Assembly (NCBI GenBank): GCA_902363455.1
Contig: CABJAC010000008.1
Span: 1 to 57,550, forward strand
Source of the DNA: Caryophanales bacterium
GTDB lineage: Bacteria; Bacillota; Bacilli; Exiguobacteriales; Exiguobacteriaceae
Length of the DNA stretch: 57,550 nucleotides
Direction: 5' to 3'
The notes below the pieces were generated by a model, which saw only the letters and a program-made list of their open reading frames with translations, searched no databases and was not told the origin of the DNA. This document shows, one piece after another, positions 43,663 to 53,153 of this stretch. Numbering within the stretch: position 1 is the first letter of the stretch; each line of letters starts with the position of its first letter. The position numbers and the translations under genes are program-made.

Positions 43663-45419
43663 CACAGTTCCTCCTGTTCAACCGGAATTCGAATGACGAT
43701 TCTGAAACCCCCTTCAGACGGGGATTGTAAGACCATGCTTGCTTCCTCTCCATAAAAAATCAATAGACGTTCATAGATATTGTGCAAACCGATGCCGGAT
43801 GTTTGACGATCTTCCGGTCGGCGATGCATCCGCATCGTTTGATCGATTGAATCGAGAACTGCCGCATCCATGACAAGACCGCTGTTTTCGACTTGGATGA
43901 TGAGTTGATCACCATCATTCCTTACTTTATAGGCGAGATAATTTTTGGTTGCATCCACCTGTTGATTAAACGCATGTTTAAAATAATTTTCAGCGAATGG
44001 CTGCAAAATCATCTTTGGAATTTCGATTGAATTCATATGCCAGGGTACATCGACGATATAACGAAACCGATCTGGAAAACGTTGTTGCTGAAGCCGCATG
44101 TATGATTGAAGATGATCGACCTCTTGTTTTAACGTTACGATGGTCTGTTCATTGTTCATCGAATAACGCATCATCTGCGACAGTCCCGTAATCGAACGGT
44201 ACGCGATTTTCCGGTCTCCTTGTAGTGTCGTCGTCCCAATTGACTGAAGCGCGTTAAACAAAAAATGTGGATTTAACTGGGATTGAAGGGCTCGTAGTTC
44301 ATTTGTCCGATTTTCAAGCGCCAACCGGTATTCCCGCTTGATCAACCGGTCGATTCGTTGAATCATCCGCTGAAACTGTCGATTGAGTAAGCCGATTTCA
44401 TCATTGGTCGTCGCAACGAATTGGGCCGATAAATCACCTTGCTCGACACGCCATACGTTTGCCGTCAGCTGTTTGATCGGTTTAGTAATTTGGAGTGCAG
44501 CGAGACTGGCAGCGATAATCATCAGGACTAGGGAGACGATTCCAATCAAAATTAAAATCAAGGCGGTTTCATTTGCTCCTTTGATGACCGATGCATACGG
44601 GGTCGTCTTGACGAGCGTGATGGGAACACCTTGTGTTTTCGTTTTCGCATAAACGATGAACGAATCACCGACCCGCATACTGCCACTGTTACCGGTAAAC
44701 CGGTCATTCGTCACAGGAAGCTCTTTCCCGGTCTTCGCCATCAATTGATTTCCACTTAACAGCCAGAGGGATTCACCCGGAAAATTTTCAAACAGCTTCA
44801 GTTGCTGTTCAAAAACATGGGTTGGAATATCGACTGAAAGAAAGCCGAGCGGTTCGTCGGTTTCAACCCGGTTGATCCGGTAACGGAAGCTGACAATCTG
44901 TTTGTCGTCCAAAATCATAGTATGTGTATTATAGGCGGTAATCTGATGTATCGGATCAATCAGCCAACCGTTTTTTTGTTTCATTAAACGAAAGTAATCT
45001 GTTTCCTGTAACCAATCAAATTTCCCCCGACTCGATGTCTTCATGTTATAGACCGAGTACTCCGAATTTCCTTTTAAGATGACGAAGTGAAGTTGCTCAA
45101 TGTCTTGCCTTGATAAAAAAAGGCCCAACAATGCCCGTGATATTACACCTTCTGATTCGCTGAGTTCCGCATCTGCCCCGACATTCATAATATTGATCAA
45201 CGAACGATTCGCATATAAACTTGTCGGCAACCGCCTCACGTCTTCCATATAATGACTGATTTGGTTACTTCCTCTTTTCAGAGTATTCAGGCTCGATCGT
45301 TCTGCCTGTTCTACATTTTGATTGCGTACGTATAAATAAGAAGCTGATGTAGCAAGCGTTGTCGGAATCAGAATCGCTAAGACGACAAGTCGAATCAAAC
45401 GTGTCCGGATGCTCTTCAC
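43662..45419 (-). CDS. Sensor histidine kinase (YesM-like)
   Basis: 585 residues: N-terminal membrane helix, a large extracellular sensor (about 35-280), second helix (about 285-310), HAMP domain, and a His_kinase domain with H-F-L-F-N-A-L-Q (N-P-H-F motif) and HATPase (S-G-I-G-L-H-N-I). The start is GTG at 45419 after GGAGG. It is coupled to the AraC-type regulator by a 4-base overlap. The sensor ligand is unknown. Confidence 0.92.
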   Translation of the reverse strand: MKSIRTRLIRLVVLAILIPTTLATSASYLYVRNQNVEQAERSSLNTLKRGSNQISHYMEDVRRLPTSLYANRSLINIMNVGADAELSESEGVISRALLGLFLSRQDIEQLHFVILKGNSEYSVYNMKTSSRGKFDWLQETDYFRLMKQKNGWLIDPIHQITAYNTHTMILDDKQIVSFRYRINRVETDEPLGFLSVDIPTHVFEQQLKLFENFPGESLWLLSGNQLMAKTGKELPVTNDRFTGNSGSMRVGDSFIVYAKTKTQGVPITLVKTTPYASVIKGANETALILILIGIVSLVLMIIAASLAALQITKPIKQLTANVWRVEQGDLSAQFVATTNDEIGLLNRQFQRMIQRIDRLIKREYRLALENRTNELRALQSQLNPHFLFNALQSIGTTTLQGDRKIAYRSITGLSQMMRYSMNNEQTIVTLKQEVDHLQSYMRLQQQRFPDRFRYIVDVPWHMNSIEIPKMILQPFAENYFKHAFNQQVDATKNYLAYKVRNDGDQLIIQVENSGLVMDAAVLDSIDQTMRMHRRPEDRQTSGIGLHNIYERLLIFYGEEASMVLQSPSEGGFRIVIRIPVEQEEL

Positions 45420-45550
45420 CGCCGTCTCCCTCCATCCTTTTTCTTCTAATAATTAGTATAGCATAGCTGTATCCGCTTACATGTATGTCTTTTATTAGTT
45501 TGTTCGTTCTATTGTCACTACTAAATTTATATTCCGGAAAAACAACACTT

Positions 45551-45595
45551 GATTCCGAATGAATATTGCTATAACATCGTTAATGTTCGTTTTTA
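45551..45595 (+). promoter_or_regulatory. Two PurR-box-like sites before the purine permease
   Basis: GATTCCGAATGAAT (45551-45564) and the inverted AATGTTCGTTTTTA (45582-45595) each resemble the Bacillus PurBox (core CCGAAC) and are 17 bases apart, the spacing of known paired PurBoxes. The first box lies near a possible TTGATT -35. No purine riboswitch was found. PurR control would fit a purine permease. Confidence 0.55.
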
Positions 45596-45628
45596 ACAAA
45601 CTTTTAAGATTAAGGTGGTCTTTGACTC

Positions 45629-46921
45629 ATGTTTAAACTTGCAGCACACGATACAACGGTCAAACGTGAAATTCAAGCTGGTTTCATCACATTTATCACA
45701 ATGGCTTATATTCTTTTCGTCAACCCAACCATTTTGTCGGAAGCAGGAATTCCACAGGATCAAGCGTTTTCGGCAACGATCATCGCTACATTGATTGGTA
45801 CACTGTTAATGGGATTTTATGCTAACTTACCGATTGCGGTAGCACCGGGAATGGGATTAAACGCCTATTTCACGTACACATTGGTCATCGGTGAAAAAAT
45901 CCCTTACCAAACGGCTTTATCCGTCGTCTTCGTGGCCGGCATCATCTTTCTTCTGTTATCCTTATCACCGTTACGGACTAAGTTGATCGAAGTCATCCCG
46001 ACGACACTTAAATTAGCGATTACTGGAGGAATCGGTTTATTTATCGCTTCCCTCGGCTTAAAAATGTCCGGTATTCTTGTCGCAGATCCTGCTACCTTGA
46101 TCACAATCGGCTCTTTGACGTCACCGGAAGCCCTAATCACATTAGTCGGTCTGATGGTGGCAGCCATTCTAACAGTCAAACGAGTTCCAGGCGGTCTTCT
46201 GTATGCCATGATTCTATCCGGACTGCTTGCTTTCTTAACAGGTGAGTTGACGTTCTCGAAAGTTCTGATTGCTTTGCCGACCTTACCGGAAGGCATTATT
46301 GTCGCGAATCCGCTCACTGCCGTTCAAGATGTCATTCAATACGGACTTTTCAGCGGTGTTCTTTCGTTTGTCCTTGTCACAATGTTTGATACGACAGGAA
46401 CAATGGTCGCAGTCGGCGAACAGGCTGGATTGATCGAAGAAGACGGATCACTTAAAAACAGCGAACGCGCCTTGTTGTCTGATTCAACGGCGATGGTTGC
46501 TGGAGCCATGTTTGGAACAAGTCCAACAACAGCCTATGTTGAATCTGCCTCTGGTGTCGCAGCAGGTGGACGAACTGGTTTGACATCTGTCACGGTCGGA
46601 ATTTTGTTCGCACTTTCAGCAGTGTTCGGTCCAATCGTTCAATCGATTTCAAGTGTTCCTGCTATTACGGCACCAGCGTTACTCCTTGTAGGTGCCTTGA
46701 TGTTGCAAAACATCAAACATATCCAGTGGGAAGATTTCAGCGAAGCCTTTACCGCATTCATGGTCATCATCATCATGCCGTTATCCGGTAGTATCGCTAC
46801 AGGCATCGCTTTTGGATTCATCATCTATCCCATCATGAAAGCTGTGCAAAAACAGCGAGTGCACATCTTGATTTATCTATTTGCCGCTCTATTCTTCATT
46901 CAATTGTTTTTCCTTCATTAA
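45629..46921 (+). CDS. pbuG: Purine permease, AzgA/PbuG family
   Basis: 430 residues, 12-14 membrane helices. A proton-linked uptake system for hypoxanthine, guanine or adenine. Seen: A-P-G-M-G-L-N-A-Y-F-T and F-D-T-T-G-T, both hallmark motifs of the guanine/hypoxanthine branch. PurR-box-like sites lie upstream. It ends at a bidirectional terminator. Confidence 0.9.
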   Translation: MFKLAAHDTTVKREIQAGFITFITMAYILFVNPTILSEAGIPQDQAFSATIIATLIGTLLMGFYANLPIAVAPGMGLNAYFTYTLVIGEKIPYQTALSVVFVAGIIFLLLSLSPLRTKLIEVIPTTLKLAITGGIGLFIASLGLKMSGILVADPATLITIGSLTSPEALITLVGLMVAAILTVKRVPGGLLYAMILSGLLAFLTGELTFSKVLIALPTLPEGIIVANPLTAVQDVIQYGLFSGVLSFVLVTMFDTTGTMVAVGEQAGLIEEDGSLKNSERALLSDSTAMVAGAMFGTSPTTAYVESASGVAAGGRTGLTSVTVGILFALSAVFGPIVQSISSVPAITAPALLLVGALMLQNIKHIQWEDFSEAFTAFMVIIIMPLSGSIATGIAFGFIIYPIMKAVQKQRVHILIYLFAALFFIQLFFLH

Positions 46922-46924
46922 AAT

Positions 46925-46976
46925 AATAAAAAACGTGTTGTTTCCAAATAAAAATGGAAGCAACACGTTTTTTATT
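46925..46976. terminator. Bidirectional terminator between pbuG and the binding-protein gene
   Basis: AAAACGTGTTGTTTCCA pairs with TGGAAGCAACACGTTTT. Confidence 0.92.
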
Positions 46977-48261
46977 ATTTCTTCATTTTTTCCCAAGTCT
47001 TCGTAAAGTCTTGTAACATCTCTTCTGATGTTTTTTGTTTTCCAACATACGCTTGCATGATGGCACCAAATTCGTTTACAGCACCATCCGGGTACTTAAA
47101 CCAGTTCCATGAAATCGTTTTGTCGTCTTTTGAATATTTAATGATGTCGTCAGCAAGCGGTCCAAGATCTGCTGCTTCGATTGATTTGAAAGCCGGGATG
47201 AACTTGAATTTATTGACCATGTAATCTTTTCCTGTGTCCGATGTCGCCATCCACTCGAGGAACTTCTTACCTTCTTCTTTGTTTTTCGAATTTTTATTGA
47301 CGACCCAGTTGTTTGGAACACCGACCGGAAGACGGTCCATTTTTTCTTTGTCGTCATTGATCGGCATCGGAATGAAGCCCATGTCGATGTCCGGATTAAC
47401 ATCCGTAATCAATTGTTGCGCCCAGTTTCCTTGTTGGATCATCGCTGTTTTCCCTTCAGCAAACTGAGAGACTTGTGTATTGTAATCCGTTGTCAACGGA
47501 TTTTTGTTTCCATACTTGATCGTCAAATCAAACAGATTTATGAAATCTTTGAACTGTTTATTGTCTTCAAACTTCCCTTTACCCGAATTTAAATCGGCAA
47601 TGAATTGATCCGGATCGTCCTGCTGTGCCATCGGGATGTTCATCAAGTGGTTTCCGAGAATCCACCACTCCCCGTATCCGATTGAAAATGGTGTGACGCC
47701 GTCTGCTTTGAGTTTCTTTGACGCTTCCGTGAGTTCTGTCAACGTCGTCGGCAGTTCTGTAATCCCCGCTTTTTTGAAGATTTCTTTATTGTAGATAAAA
47801 CCGTATCCTTCTAAGTTCATCGGCATACCGTAGAGTTTCCCGTCAATCGTCATCGGTTCTTTCGAGAGGTCTGTTAAATCACTAACCCACTTTTCATCTG
47901 AAAGATCTTCCAGCTTATCTTGCCATGTTTTCGCTTCCGTGAATCCGCCATTGTTGAAGACATCCGGTTCGTTTCCTGAAGCGAACTGAGATTTCAAGGC
48001 TGCTCCGTAATCCGATCCACCGCCAACGGTTTGAACAACGACTTTTACGCCTGTTTCTTTTTCATACGCTTTCGCCATCTTCTCCATGTCTTTTGCGATT
48101 TCAGCCTTGAATTGGAATACGTTGAGGGTCTTGCCATCCTTGGAAGAGCCACTGTCCTTTGAGTCATCACTATTAAGTGTTCCACCGCCACCACATGCCG
48201 CAAGTGCGACGACCATCGCGGTCGTCATAACTGGTAGTGCTGCCCATTTACGTTTACGCAT
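46975..48261 (-). CDS. Sugar ABC transporter substrate-binding lipoprotein
   Basis: 428 residues. Signal peptide with lipobox A-L-A-A-C at about 19-23, so a lipoprotein; then a Ser/Asp-rich linker and a family-1 extracellular solute-binding fold (Y-E-K-E-T-G-V-K-V near 68-76, G-F-I-Y-N-K-E-I-F, W-N-W-F-K-Y). It would capture an oligosaccharide or sugar for an ABC importer. No permease or ATPase genes follow, so it is an orphan in this window. A perfect CcpA site (48315-48329) is upstream. Confidence 0.92.
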   Translation of the reverse strand: MRKRKWAALPVMTTAMVVALAACGGGGTLNSDDSKDSGSSKDGKTLNVFQFKAEIAKDMEKMAKAYEKETGVKVVVQTVGGGSDYGAALKSQFASGNEPDVFNNGGFTEAKTWQDKLEDLSDEKWVSDLTDLSKEPMTIDGKLYGMPMNLEGYGFIYNKEIFKKAGITELPTTLTELTEASKKLKADGVTPFSIGYGEWWILGNHLMNIPMAQQDDPDQFIADLNSGKGKFEDNKQFKDFINLFDLTIKYGNKNPLTTDYNTQVSQFAEGKTAMIQQGNWAQQLITDVNPDIDMGFIPMPINDDKEKMDRLPVGVPNNWVVNKNSKNKEEGKKFLEWMATSDTGKDYMVNKFKFIPAFKSIEAADLGPLADDIIKYSKDDKTISWNWFKYPDGAVNEFGAIMQAYVGKQKTSEEMLQDFTKTWEKMKK

Positions 48262-48314
48262 TCGGATACCTCCCTGATTTTCGTATTAATTACCGTGCTA
48301 CGCTTTTACAATAA

Positions 48315-48329
48315 ATGAAAACGCTTGCA
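48315..48329. promoter_or_regulatory. CcpA (cre) site before the sugar-binding protein gene
   Basis: ATGAAAACGCTTGCA matches every position of the cre consensus WTGNAANCGNWNNCW. It lies 54-68 bases before the ATG of the binding-protein gene, so glucose repression is likely. Confidence 0.75.
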
Positions 48330-48449
48330 ATAAAAATAGATAATTTTGTCCGGTGCGGTGGAAAATATTGAACAATCGTTATCCGATAAAAAAAGTCGGA
48401 ATTAGTGTATGATAAAACTAGATACTACTTAACGAAGGAGTTTGATGCA

Positions 48450-49913
48450 ATGTCCCTACAATTCACGATTTTATTAATTGGTTTATTATTGTTTACAGCG
48501 GTTTGGACGACGAAATTATCAAGTCGCCTCAACATTCCGGCCTTATTGATTTTCATCGCACTTGGAATGATTGCCGGAAGTGATATTACCGGTTTTATCC
48601 GGTTTGATGATGCCGAGTTGGCTCAGTTACTCGGAACCGTTGCACTGATCGTCATTTTATTTGAGGGAGGACTCCAGACGGTTTGGAAAGAAGTCAAAAC
48701 AGAACTGGCACCTTCCCTTTCACTTGCAACGTTTGGCGTTTTCATCGCGACGACGATTGTCGCCGTCGCCTCTCACTATATTCTCGGATTCAGTTGGGCG
48801 AATGCCTTTCTGTTAGGAGCCATTGTCGGTTCGACTGATGCTGCCGCTATTTTTTCAGTACTCAGCGGTCAGTCAGTCCGTCGAAAAGTCGGATCTACAC
48901 TTGAACTCGAATCCGGTACCAATGATCCGATGGCTGTTTTTCTGACTGTCTTTTTCCTTGAATTTGTGACCAATCCAAAGGACGCTTCGCTGGTTTCCGG
49001 TTTAACGTCCTTGATTTGGGAAATGATGATTGGTTTATTGCTTGGTCTGCTGATCGGTTGGATTGCTTCGACGTTACTCAATCGGATTGACCTCAGTTCA
49101 TCCAGTTTCTATCCGATCCTGTTAATGTCTTTTGCTTTTCTTTCATTTGGGATTGCCGACACGGTTCATGCCAGTGGTTTCTTAGCCGTTTACGTGACCG
49201 CTATTTATATCAGCAATCATGAGTTGGTCTACCGCCAGACACTCGTCCGCTTTACGATGAGCATGGCGCACTTGGCACAAATCGGGATGTTCATCGTACT
49301 CGGATTACTCGTGTTCCCGAAACAATTACTTGATCCGCAAGTGATCTTATCATCGATTGCACTCGCCTTGATTTTAATTTTCATCGCCCGTCCCGTTTCG
49401 GTTTGGCTCAGCCTGATTCCTTTTAAATATTCCTGGCAGGAAAAAGTGTTTGTTTCCTTTGCCGGTTTAAAAGGAGCCGTTCCAATCATTCTCGCAACTT
49501 ATCCGCTCGTTGCCGGAATCGACAACGCCGGAATGATCTTCAACATTGTCTTCTTCACGGTTCTTTTATCGACATTGATCCAAGGCAGCATGCTGACTTT
49601 CTTAGCAGATCGGCTTCATTTAAACGAAACGGGTTCATCCACGATTCAAACGGTCATTGAGTTCATGTCGATCGGTAAACCAAACGCTGAAATCATCGAA
49701 TTGACGATTCCAAACTCTCATCCGTTTGTCGGAAAAGCCATTTCGGACATCGATCTTCCGCAGGAGTTTTTAATCACGGCCATCATTCGCAACGATCAAA
49801 TCGTGACACCGCGGGGAGATACGATTTTTGAAGGTCGGGATCAATTGCTTCTATTAACACCAAAACATCGGATTAAAACACTCAAACGCTTTTTATTCCC
49901 TAAAAAACCTTGA
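48450..49913 (+). CDS. CPA1-type cation/proton antiporter with a TrkA-C domain
   Basis: 487 residues from the ATG at 48450 (AAGGAG nine bases upstream; the ATG at 48405 is unsupported). About 12-13 membrane helices with the conserved E-S-G-T-N-D-P-M-A transport motif, then a cytoplasmic RCK_C/TrkA-C domain (about 400-480). Such proteins exchange K+ or Na+ for H+ and are gated by ligands of the RCK domain. Single gene at the left border of the AT-rich island. Confidence 0.9.
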   Translation: MSLQFTILLIGLLLFTAVWTTKLSSRLNIPALLIFIALGMIAGSDITGFIRFDDAELAQLLGTVALIVILFEGGLQTVWKEVKTELAPSLSLATFGVFIATTIVAVASHYILGFSWANAFLLGAIVGSTDAAAIFSVLSGQSVRRKVGSTLELESGTNDPMAVFLTVFFLEFVTNPKDASLVSGLTSLIWEMMIGLLLGLLIGWIASTLLNRIDLSSSSFYPILLMSFAFLSFGIADTVHASGFLAVYVTAIYISNHELVYRQTLVRFTMSMAHLAQIGMFIVLGLLVFPKQLLDPQVILSSIALALILIFIARPVSVWLSLIPFKYSWQEKVFVSFAGLKGAVPIILATYPLVAGIDNAGMIFNIVFFTVLLSTLIQGSMLTFLADRLHLNETGSSTIQTVIEFMSIGKPNAEIIELTIPNSHPFVGKAISDIDLPQEFLITAIIRNDQIVTPRGDTIFEGRDQLLLLTPKHRIKTLKRFLFPKKP

Positions 49914-50154
49914 ACTACCTCCACCTACGCTTCGCTTAAAAGAATTTCTTTGGAACAAGAACCGTAGGAAAGTTCTTTTCCAGTGGTCTTGTACATTTCA
50001 TCCCACTTCGCCAAGAAGTGATTGAAGATGAAGTGCCTAATTTTGATAAAAAGAGGCTGGGACATAACTAGCTGACTTTTAAAGAAAATAAGGGATTGCC
50101 ATCTTTACGATGCGCAATTCCTTTTTCGCTACGACTTTCAATACATTATCAAAC
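49914..50154. other. Junction region: possible gene remnant and one copy of the flanking repeat
   Basis: No intact gene. On the minus strand one frame reads F-N-H-F-L-A-K-W-D-E-M-Y-K-T-T-G-K-E-L with a stop, which looks like the end of a protein but has no start or neighbour; it may be a decayed transposase or other gene. The repeat AAGAGGCTGGGACATAACT follows at 50050-50069. Confidence 0.4.
50048..50069 (+). repeat. Left copy of a 22-bp direct repeat flanking the island
   Basis: Identical over 22 bases to 57390-57411 (core AGAGGCTGGGACATAACT) and followed by AGCT in both, with one extra base on the right. It marks one border of the bacteriocin island. Confidence 0.85.
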
Positions 50155-51645
50155 TTAGACAGCAACTTTATCCTTCTTTTCGATGAACCATGATTGGCAC
50201 AGATACGCTACTTTTACAGGGACGTCATGGATAACAACTTCTTTAGTTGGCATAGAACGAATGGTAATTTTTAAAGAGGCTAATCCTAACTTTCTTTGGA
50301 TGAATGTTTCTGAAAACTGGAGTCTTTCAATTTTATCCTGCTTCATAATGAATGTTCGAGTGATGATAGCTCCTTTCTTAAACTGTAAAAAGGAACCGTC
50401 AAGAATGTACCCACTAAAGAGTCCATTAAAGACTTGAGAACCAAACACCATAACTGTTAATAGTACGGAAACGTACCAGGAAGAGGGGAAGAAGTAGTAA
50501 ATCAAAACAGGTATTAAGAGCCAAGCATAAATAGTGCGCAAGATTTTTACAAGAATTGAGATTCTCGGAATGGCTGTAAGGTTTTTTGCTACTTTAAAAG
50601 AAGGTAATACTTCAGGGATTAACGAATGCGCTTTGTTTCGCTTTATGAAAGGAAATAAGATATTAGAAGCCTTCATTTCTTCATCATCTGTGTCTGTTGA
50701 ACTGATTAATTTAACGGTAGCGATGTTGAGCATTTTATGAATAAAGCCACTATTGATCGATAGAGCCTGGACTTTATTTTTAGGAACCGAAAAATATGTT
50801 TTATCCGCTAAGCCTTTTTCAACGTAAATCCTATGTGGGTCCGAAGTGATCTTGAAACCACCGTATTGTATGTATGTTTTAAGAAATCCATACACTAAAG
50901 AGAAAAGTGTTAATAACGAAATACCGATAATTAACATCATAGTCGAAGACTGAAAGTATCCTAAGACTTTGTCTACATAGACTTCAATAGCAAAATATTG
51001 ACTTAGTTCAGAGTAAATGGAGTGCAGCAAAAAAATAAAGAATAGTAAGCTAAGCGATGTTAATGAAGCAATTAAAATTTCTTTGGTTTCTACTTCATAA
51101 TGAGTTTTTTTTTCAGAATGAGATGAATGCACATCATCCTGTTTTTCTTCTTGTACTGGGGCATTGATAGAACGACGCGATAGTTTCTGTTTAATTAGCT
51201 CAGCTTCAGACATTGTGATCATTTCTAATTTGATCGCTGAATTTTTTTCACTTGAACCAATGTCGATGGAAAGTGAAGTCAGACCGGTTAAACGATGGAA
51301 GAGAGATGAGTTTTGCTTGATTCCTTGGATATTATCGACCGCAAAATGTCTCTTCATTGTGATAAATCGACCTCTTTCGATAAATAATTCTTTGTTATCG
51401 ATAGAGTAATTAAAATGTTTCCATTCCAATATAGTCGATATAATTTTAAATATAATAAACGCACTAAGTATTACTAGACCACGCATCGAAAAAATAGAAT
51501 TCGAAGAATAATCTAAAAAAAAAGTGATAAACAAGCAAAACATTATGAATCCTTTAATGGATTTGAATAACTTAAAGCCAATCCAAGAAGGATGAAGTTT
51601 TTTTAAAGAATCACTATGTGTATTAGTTTCTGCCGGCAACTCCAT
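50155..51645 (-). CDS. YdbT-like membrane protein with bacterial PH domains
   Basis: 496 residues, close to B. subtilis YdbT. About six to eight membrane helices alternate with soluble bacterial PH-type (DUF304/bPH_2) segments, for example residues about 75-145, 270-345 and 415-480. In B. subtilis the ydbST pair gives resistance to bacteriocins of other Bacilli such as amylocyclicin, and bPH_2 proteins are found in leaderless-bacteriocin clusters (enterocin DD14). It overlaps the YdbS-like gene by 23 bases. An immunity or export role is inferred from context. Confidence 0.8.
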   Translation of the reverse strand: MELPAETNTHSDSLKKLHPSWIGFKLFKSIKGFIMFCLFITFFLDYSSNSIFSMRGLVILSAFIIFKIISTILEWKHFNYSIDNKELFIERGRFITMKRHFAVDNIQGIKQNSSLFHRLTGLTSLSIDIGSSEKNSAIKLEMITMSEAELIKQKLSRRSINAPVQEEKQDDVHSSHSEKKTHYEVETKEILIASLTSLSLLFFIFLLHSIYSELSQYFAIEVYVDKVLGYFQSSTMMLIIGISLLTLFSLVYGFLKTYIQYGGFKITSDPHRIYVEKGLADKTYFSVPKNKVQALSINSGFIHKMLNIATVKLISSTDTDDEEMKASNILFPFIKRNKAHSLIPEVLPSFKVAKNLTAIPRISILVKILRTIYAWLLIPVLIYYFFPSSWYVSVLLTVMVFGSQVFNGLFSGYILDGSFLQFKKGAIITRTFIMKQDKIERLQFSETFIQRKLGLASLKITIRSMPTKEVVIHDVPVKVAYLCQSWFIEKKDKVAV

Positions 51646-52153
51646 GTTCGTCCTCCTTTGGCTTATACAATTCCGATAAAGAAGCGATGTGGTTACGTAT
51701 TTCAGTAGCTTTTTCTAATGGAAGATTAGGAATTTCATGTATGAAACCAATCGTTCCGATTTTGATTGTAGCTAAGTTGTATTTTTTTACAATAGGTCCT
51801 TGATACGTGTCTACGAAATAAACTTTATGAATTGGAATAATCATATGTGTTCGTTTGAAGGCGCCACCGTGCTTCAGCTGAATACAGTGATCATCAATTT
51901 CATAACGCCATGTTTTTTGCTTATAGACAGGCAAAATAATCAATTCTACAACTGCTGATATGCATGTAATTCCAATCAAGACGTATAAGACGATCTCAAT
52001 CCAATTAGGCCATGTATATAGATGGTCGAGGTAAAGTAAAACACTCCAAAAGAGAAGCGTTGCTACTATACTAATAGAATCTGAAATTCTCCAAACTTTT
52101 ATAGCATCTAAAGAGATTTTTCGAGTAGGCTCTTTTAGCGTGTACACAATCAA
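51623..52153 (-). CDS. YdbS-like membrane protein with one PH domain
   Basis: 176 residues: two N-terminal membrane helices (about 30-45 and 55-75) followed by one bPH_2 domain (about 80-160). It partners the larger YdbT-like protein, with which it overlaps by 23 bases. It lies 73 bases after the ABC ATPase gene on the same strand. A role in bacteriocin immunity or export is inferred. Confidence 0.8.
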   Translation of the reverse strand: MIVYTLKEPTRKISLDAIKVWRISDSISIVATLLFWSVLLYLDHLYTWPNWIEIVLYVLIGITCISAVVELIILPVYKQKTWRYEIDDHCIQLKHGGAFKRTHMIIPIHKVYFVDTYQGPIVKKYNLATIKIGTIGFIHEIPNLPLEKATEIRNHIASLSELYKPKEDEHGVAGRN

Positions 52154-52226
52154 TCAATCCTCTCTATTTGTGTTCTACAAATACCTCTATTACATAAGTG
52201 CTCGAACTCAAAGAAAATCTGCAAAA

Positions 52227-53153
52227 TCAAGCTGTTCGTTCTACTCCTAAATTAAGGAAGATTTCTTCTAGAGAAGCCTCTTCGACTTCCAGGCGATACA
52301 CACTCATGTTTTGAGATACGAGGTATTTGTTCAATTCAGGGATATCGCATTCATCCTGCACAATGAATTCAGAGTGCGTACTGGACACGCTCAAAACTCG
52401 CGTAGTTTTGGACAAGTCAGTTTCTACTTTACGTTGGACTTCGTTGGTAATCATTCCGTGTTTCACATAAACAGTGATACTTTTCTGATGTTGCTGCCTC
52501 AATTCATCCATGGTGCCTTTTGTTTGAATAGTACCTTTGTTCATAATGGCAATTTCTGTACACAGTTTTTCGACCTCATCTAAGTTATGTGAAGTTAGAA
52601 AAATAGTAGTACCTTCAGCAGCTACTTTTCGAATCAATGTATGAATTCCAAGAATAGAGTTCGCATCTACACCAGAAGTTGGTTCATCTAAGAATAAAAT
52701 ATCTGGTTTATTAATCAAAGCTTGTGCGATACCAAGCTTTTTTTTCATTCCAAATGAGTAGTTCTTTGTCTTTGTATTCATCGCATCTTCTAATTGAACA
52801 TCTCTTAAGATTTCTTTTAATTCTTCCGTCGTTAACTTAAGACGAAGAACCTTACTAAAATATTTTAAGTGATCCAGAGCTGTAAAATTTTCATAAAAAG
52901 TTGAGTAATCAGGTAAAACACCGATTCGTGTACGTACATCCTTTAATGAATCGCTCGTTGCACCCAATATTTCAAAAGTACCTGAAGTAGGACGAACAAG
53001 TCCCGTAATCATATTAATGAATGTTGATTTACCAGCCCCATTTTGACCCAAGAAACCAAAAATGGAGCCTTTCTTAATTTCTAGATTTAAATTATTTACA
53101 ACGGTGTTGCTTCCATATTGTTTTGTTAAATTGGTAGCGCGAAGGGCTAGCAT
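52227..53153 (-). CDS. ABC transporter ATP-binding protein
   Basis: 308 residues from the ATG at 53153 (a TTG three bases earlier is less well placed after AAAGGAG). Walker A G-Q-N-G-A-G-K-S-T, signature Y-S-F-G-M-K-K-K-L (the relaxed form of the NatA/BcrA group), Walker B L-F-L-D-E-P-T and H-loop T-S-H-N. The C-terminal extension is typical of drug/bacteriocin-type ABC-2 systems. It pairs with the permease that overlaps its start. Probable role: export of, or immunity to, the bacteriocins. Confidence 0.9.
   Translation of the reverse strand: MLALRATNLTKQYGSNTVVNNLNLEIKKGSIFGFLGQNGAGKSTFINMITGLVRPTSGTFEILGATSDSLKDVRTRIGVLPDYSTFYENFTALDHLKYFSKVLRLKLTTEELKEILRDVQLEDAMNTKTKNYSFGMKKKLGIAQALINKPDILFLDEPTSGVDANSILGIHTLIRKVAAEGTTIFLTSHNLDEVEKLCTEIAIMNKGTIQTKGTMDELRQQHQKSITVYVKHGMITNEVQRKVETDLSKTTRVLSVSSTHSEFIVQDECDIPELNKYLVSQNMSVYRLEVEEASLEEIFLNLGVERTA

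Noticed and set aside
45420..45628. Purine riboswitch before the purine permease
   Set aside because: The conserved aptamer core was not found; PurR-box-like sites explain regulation better.
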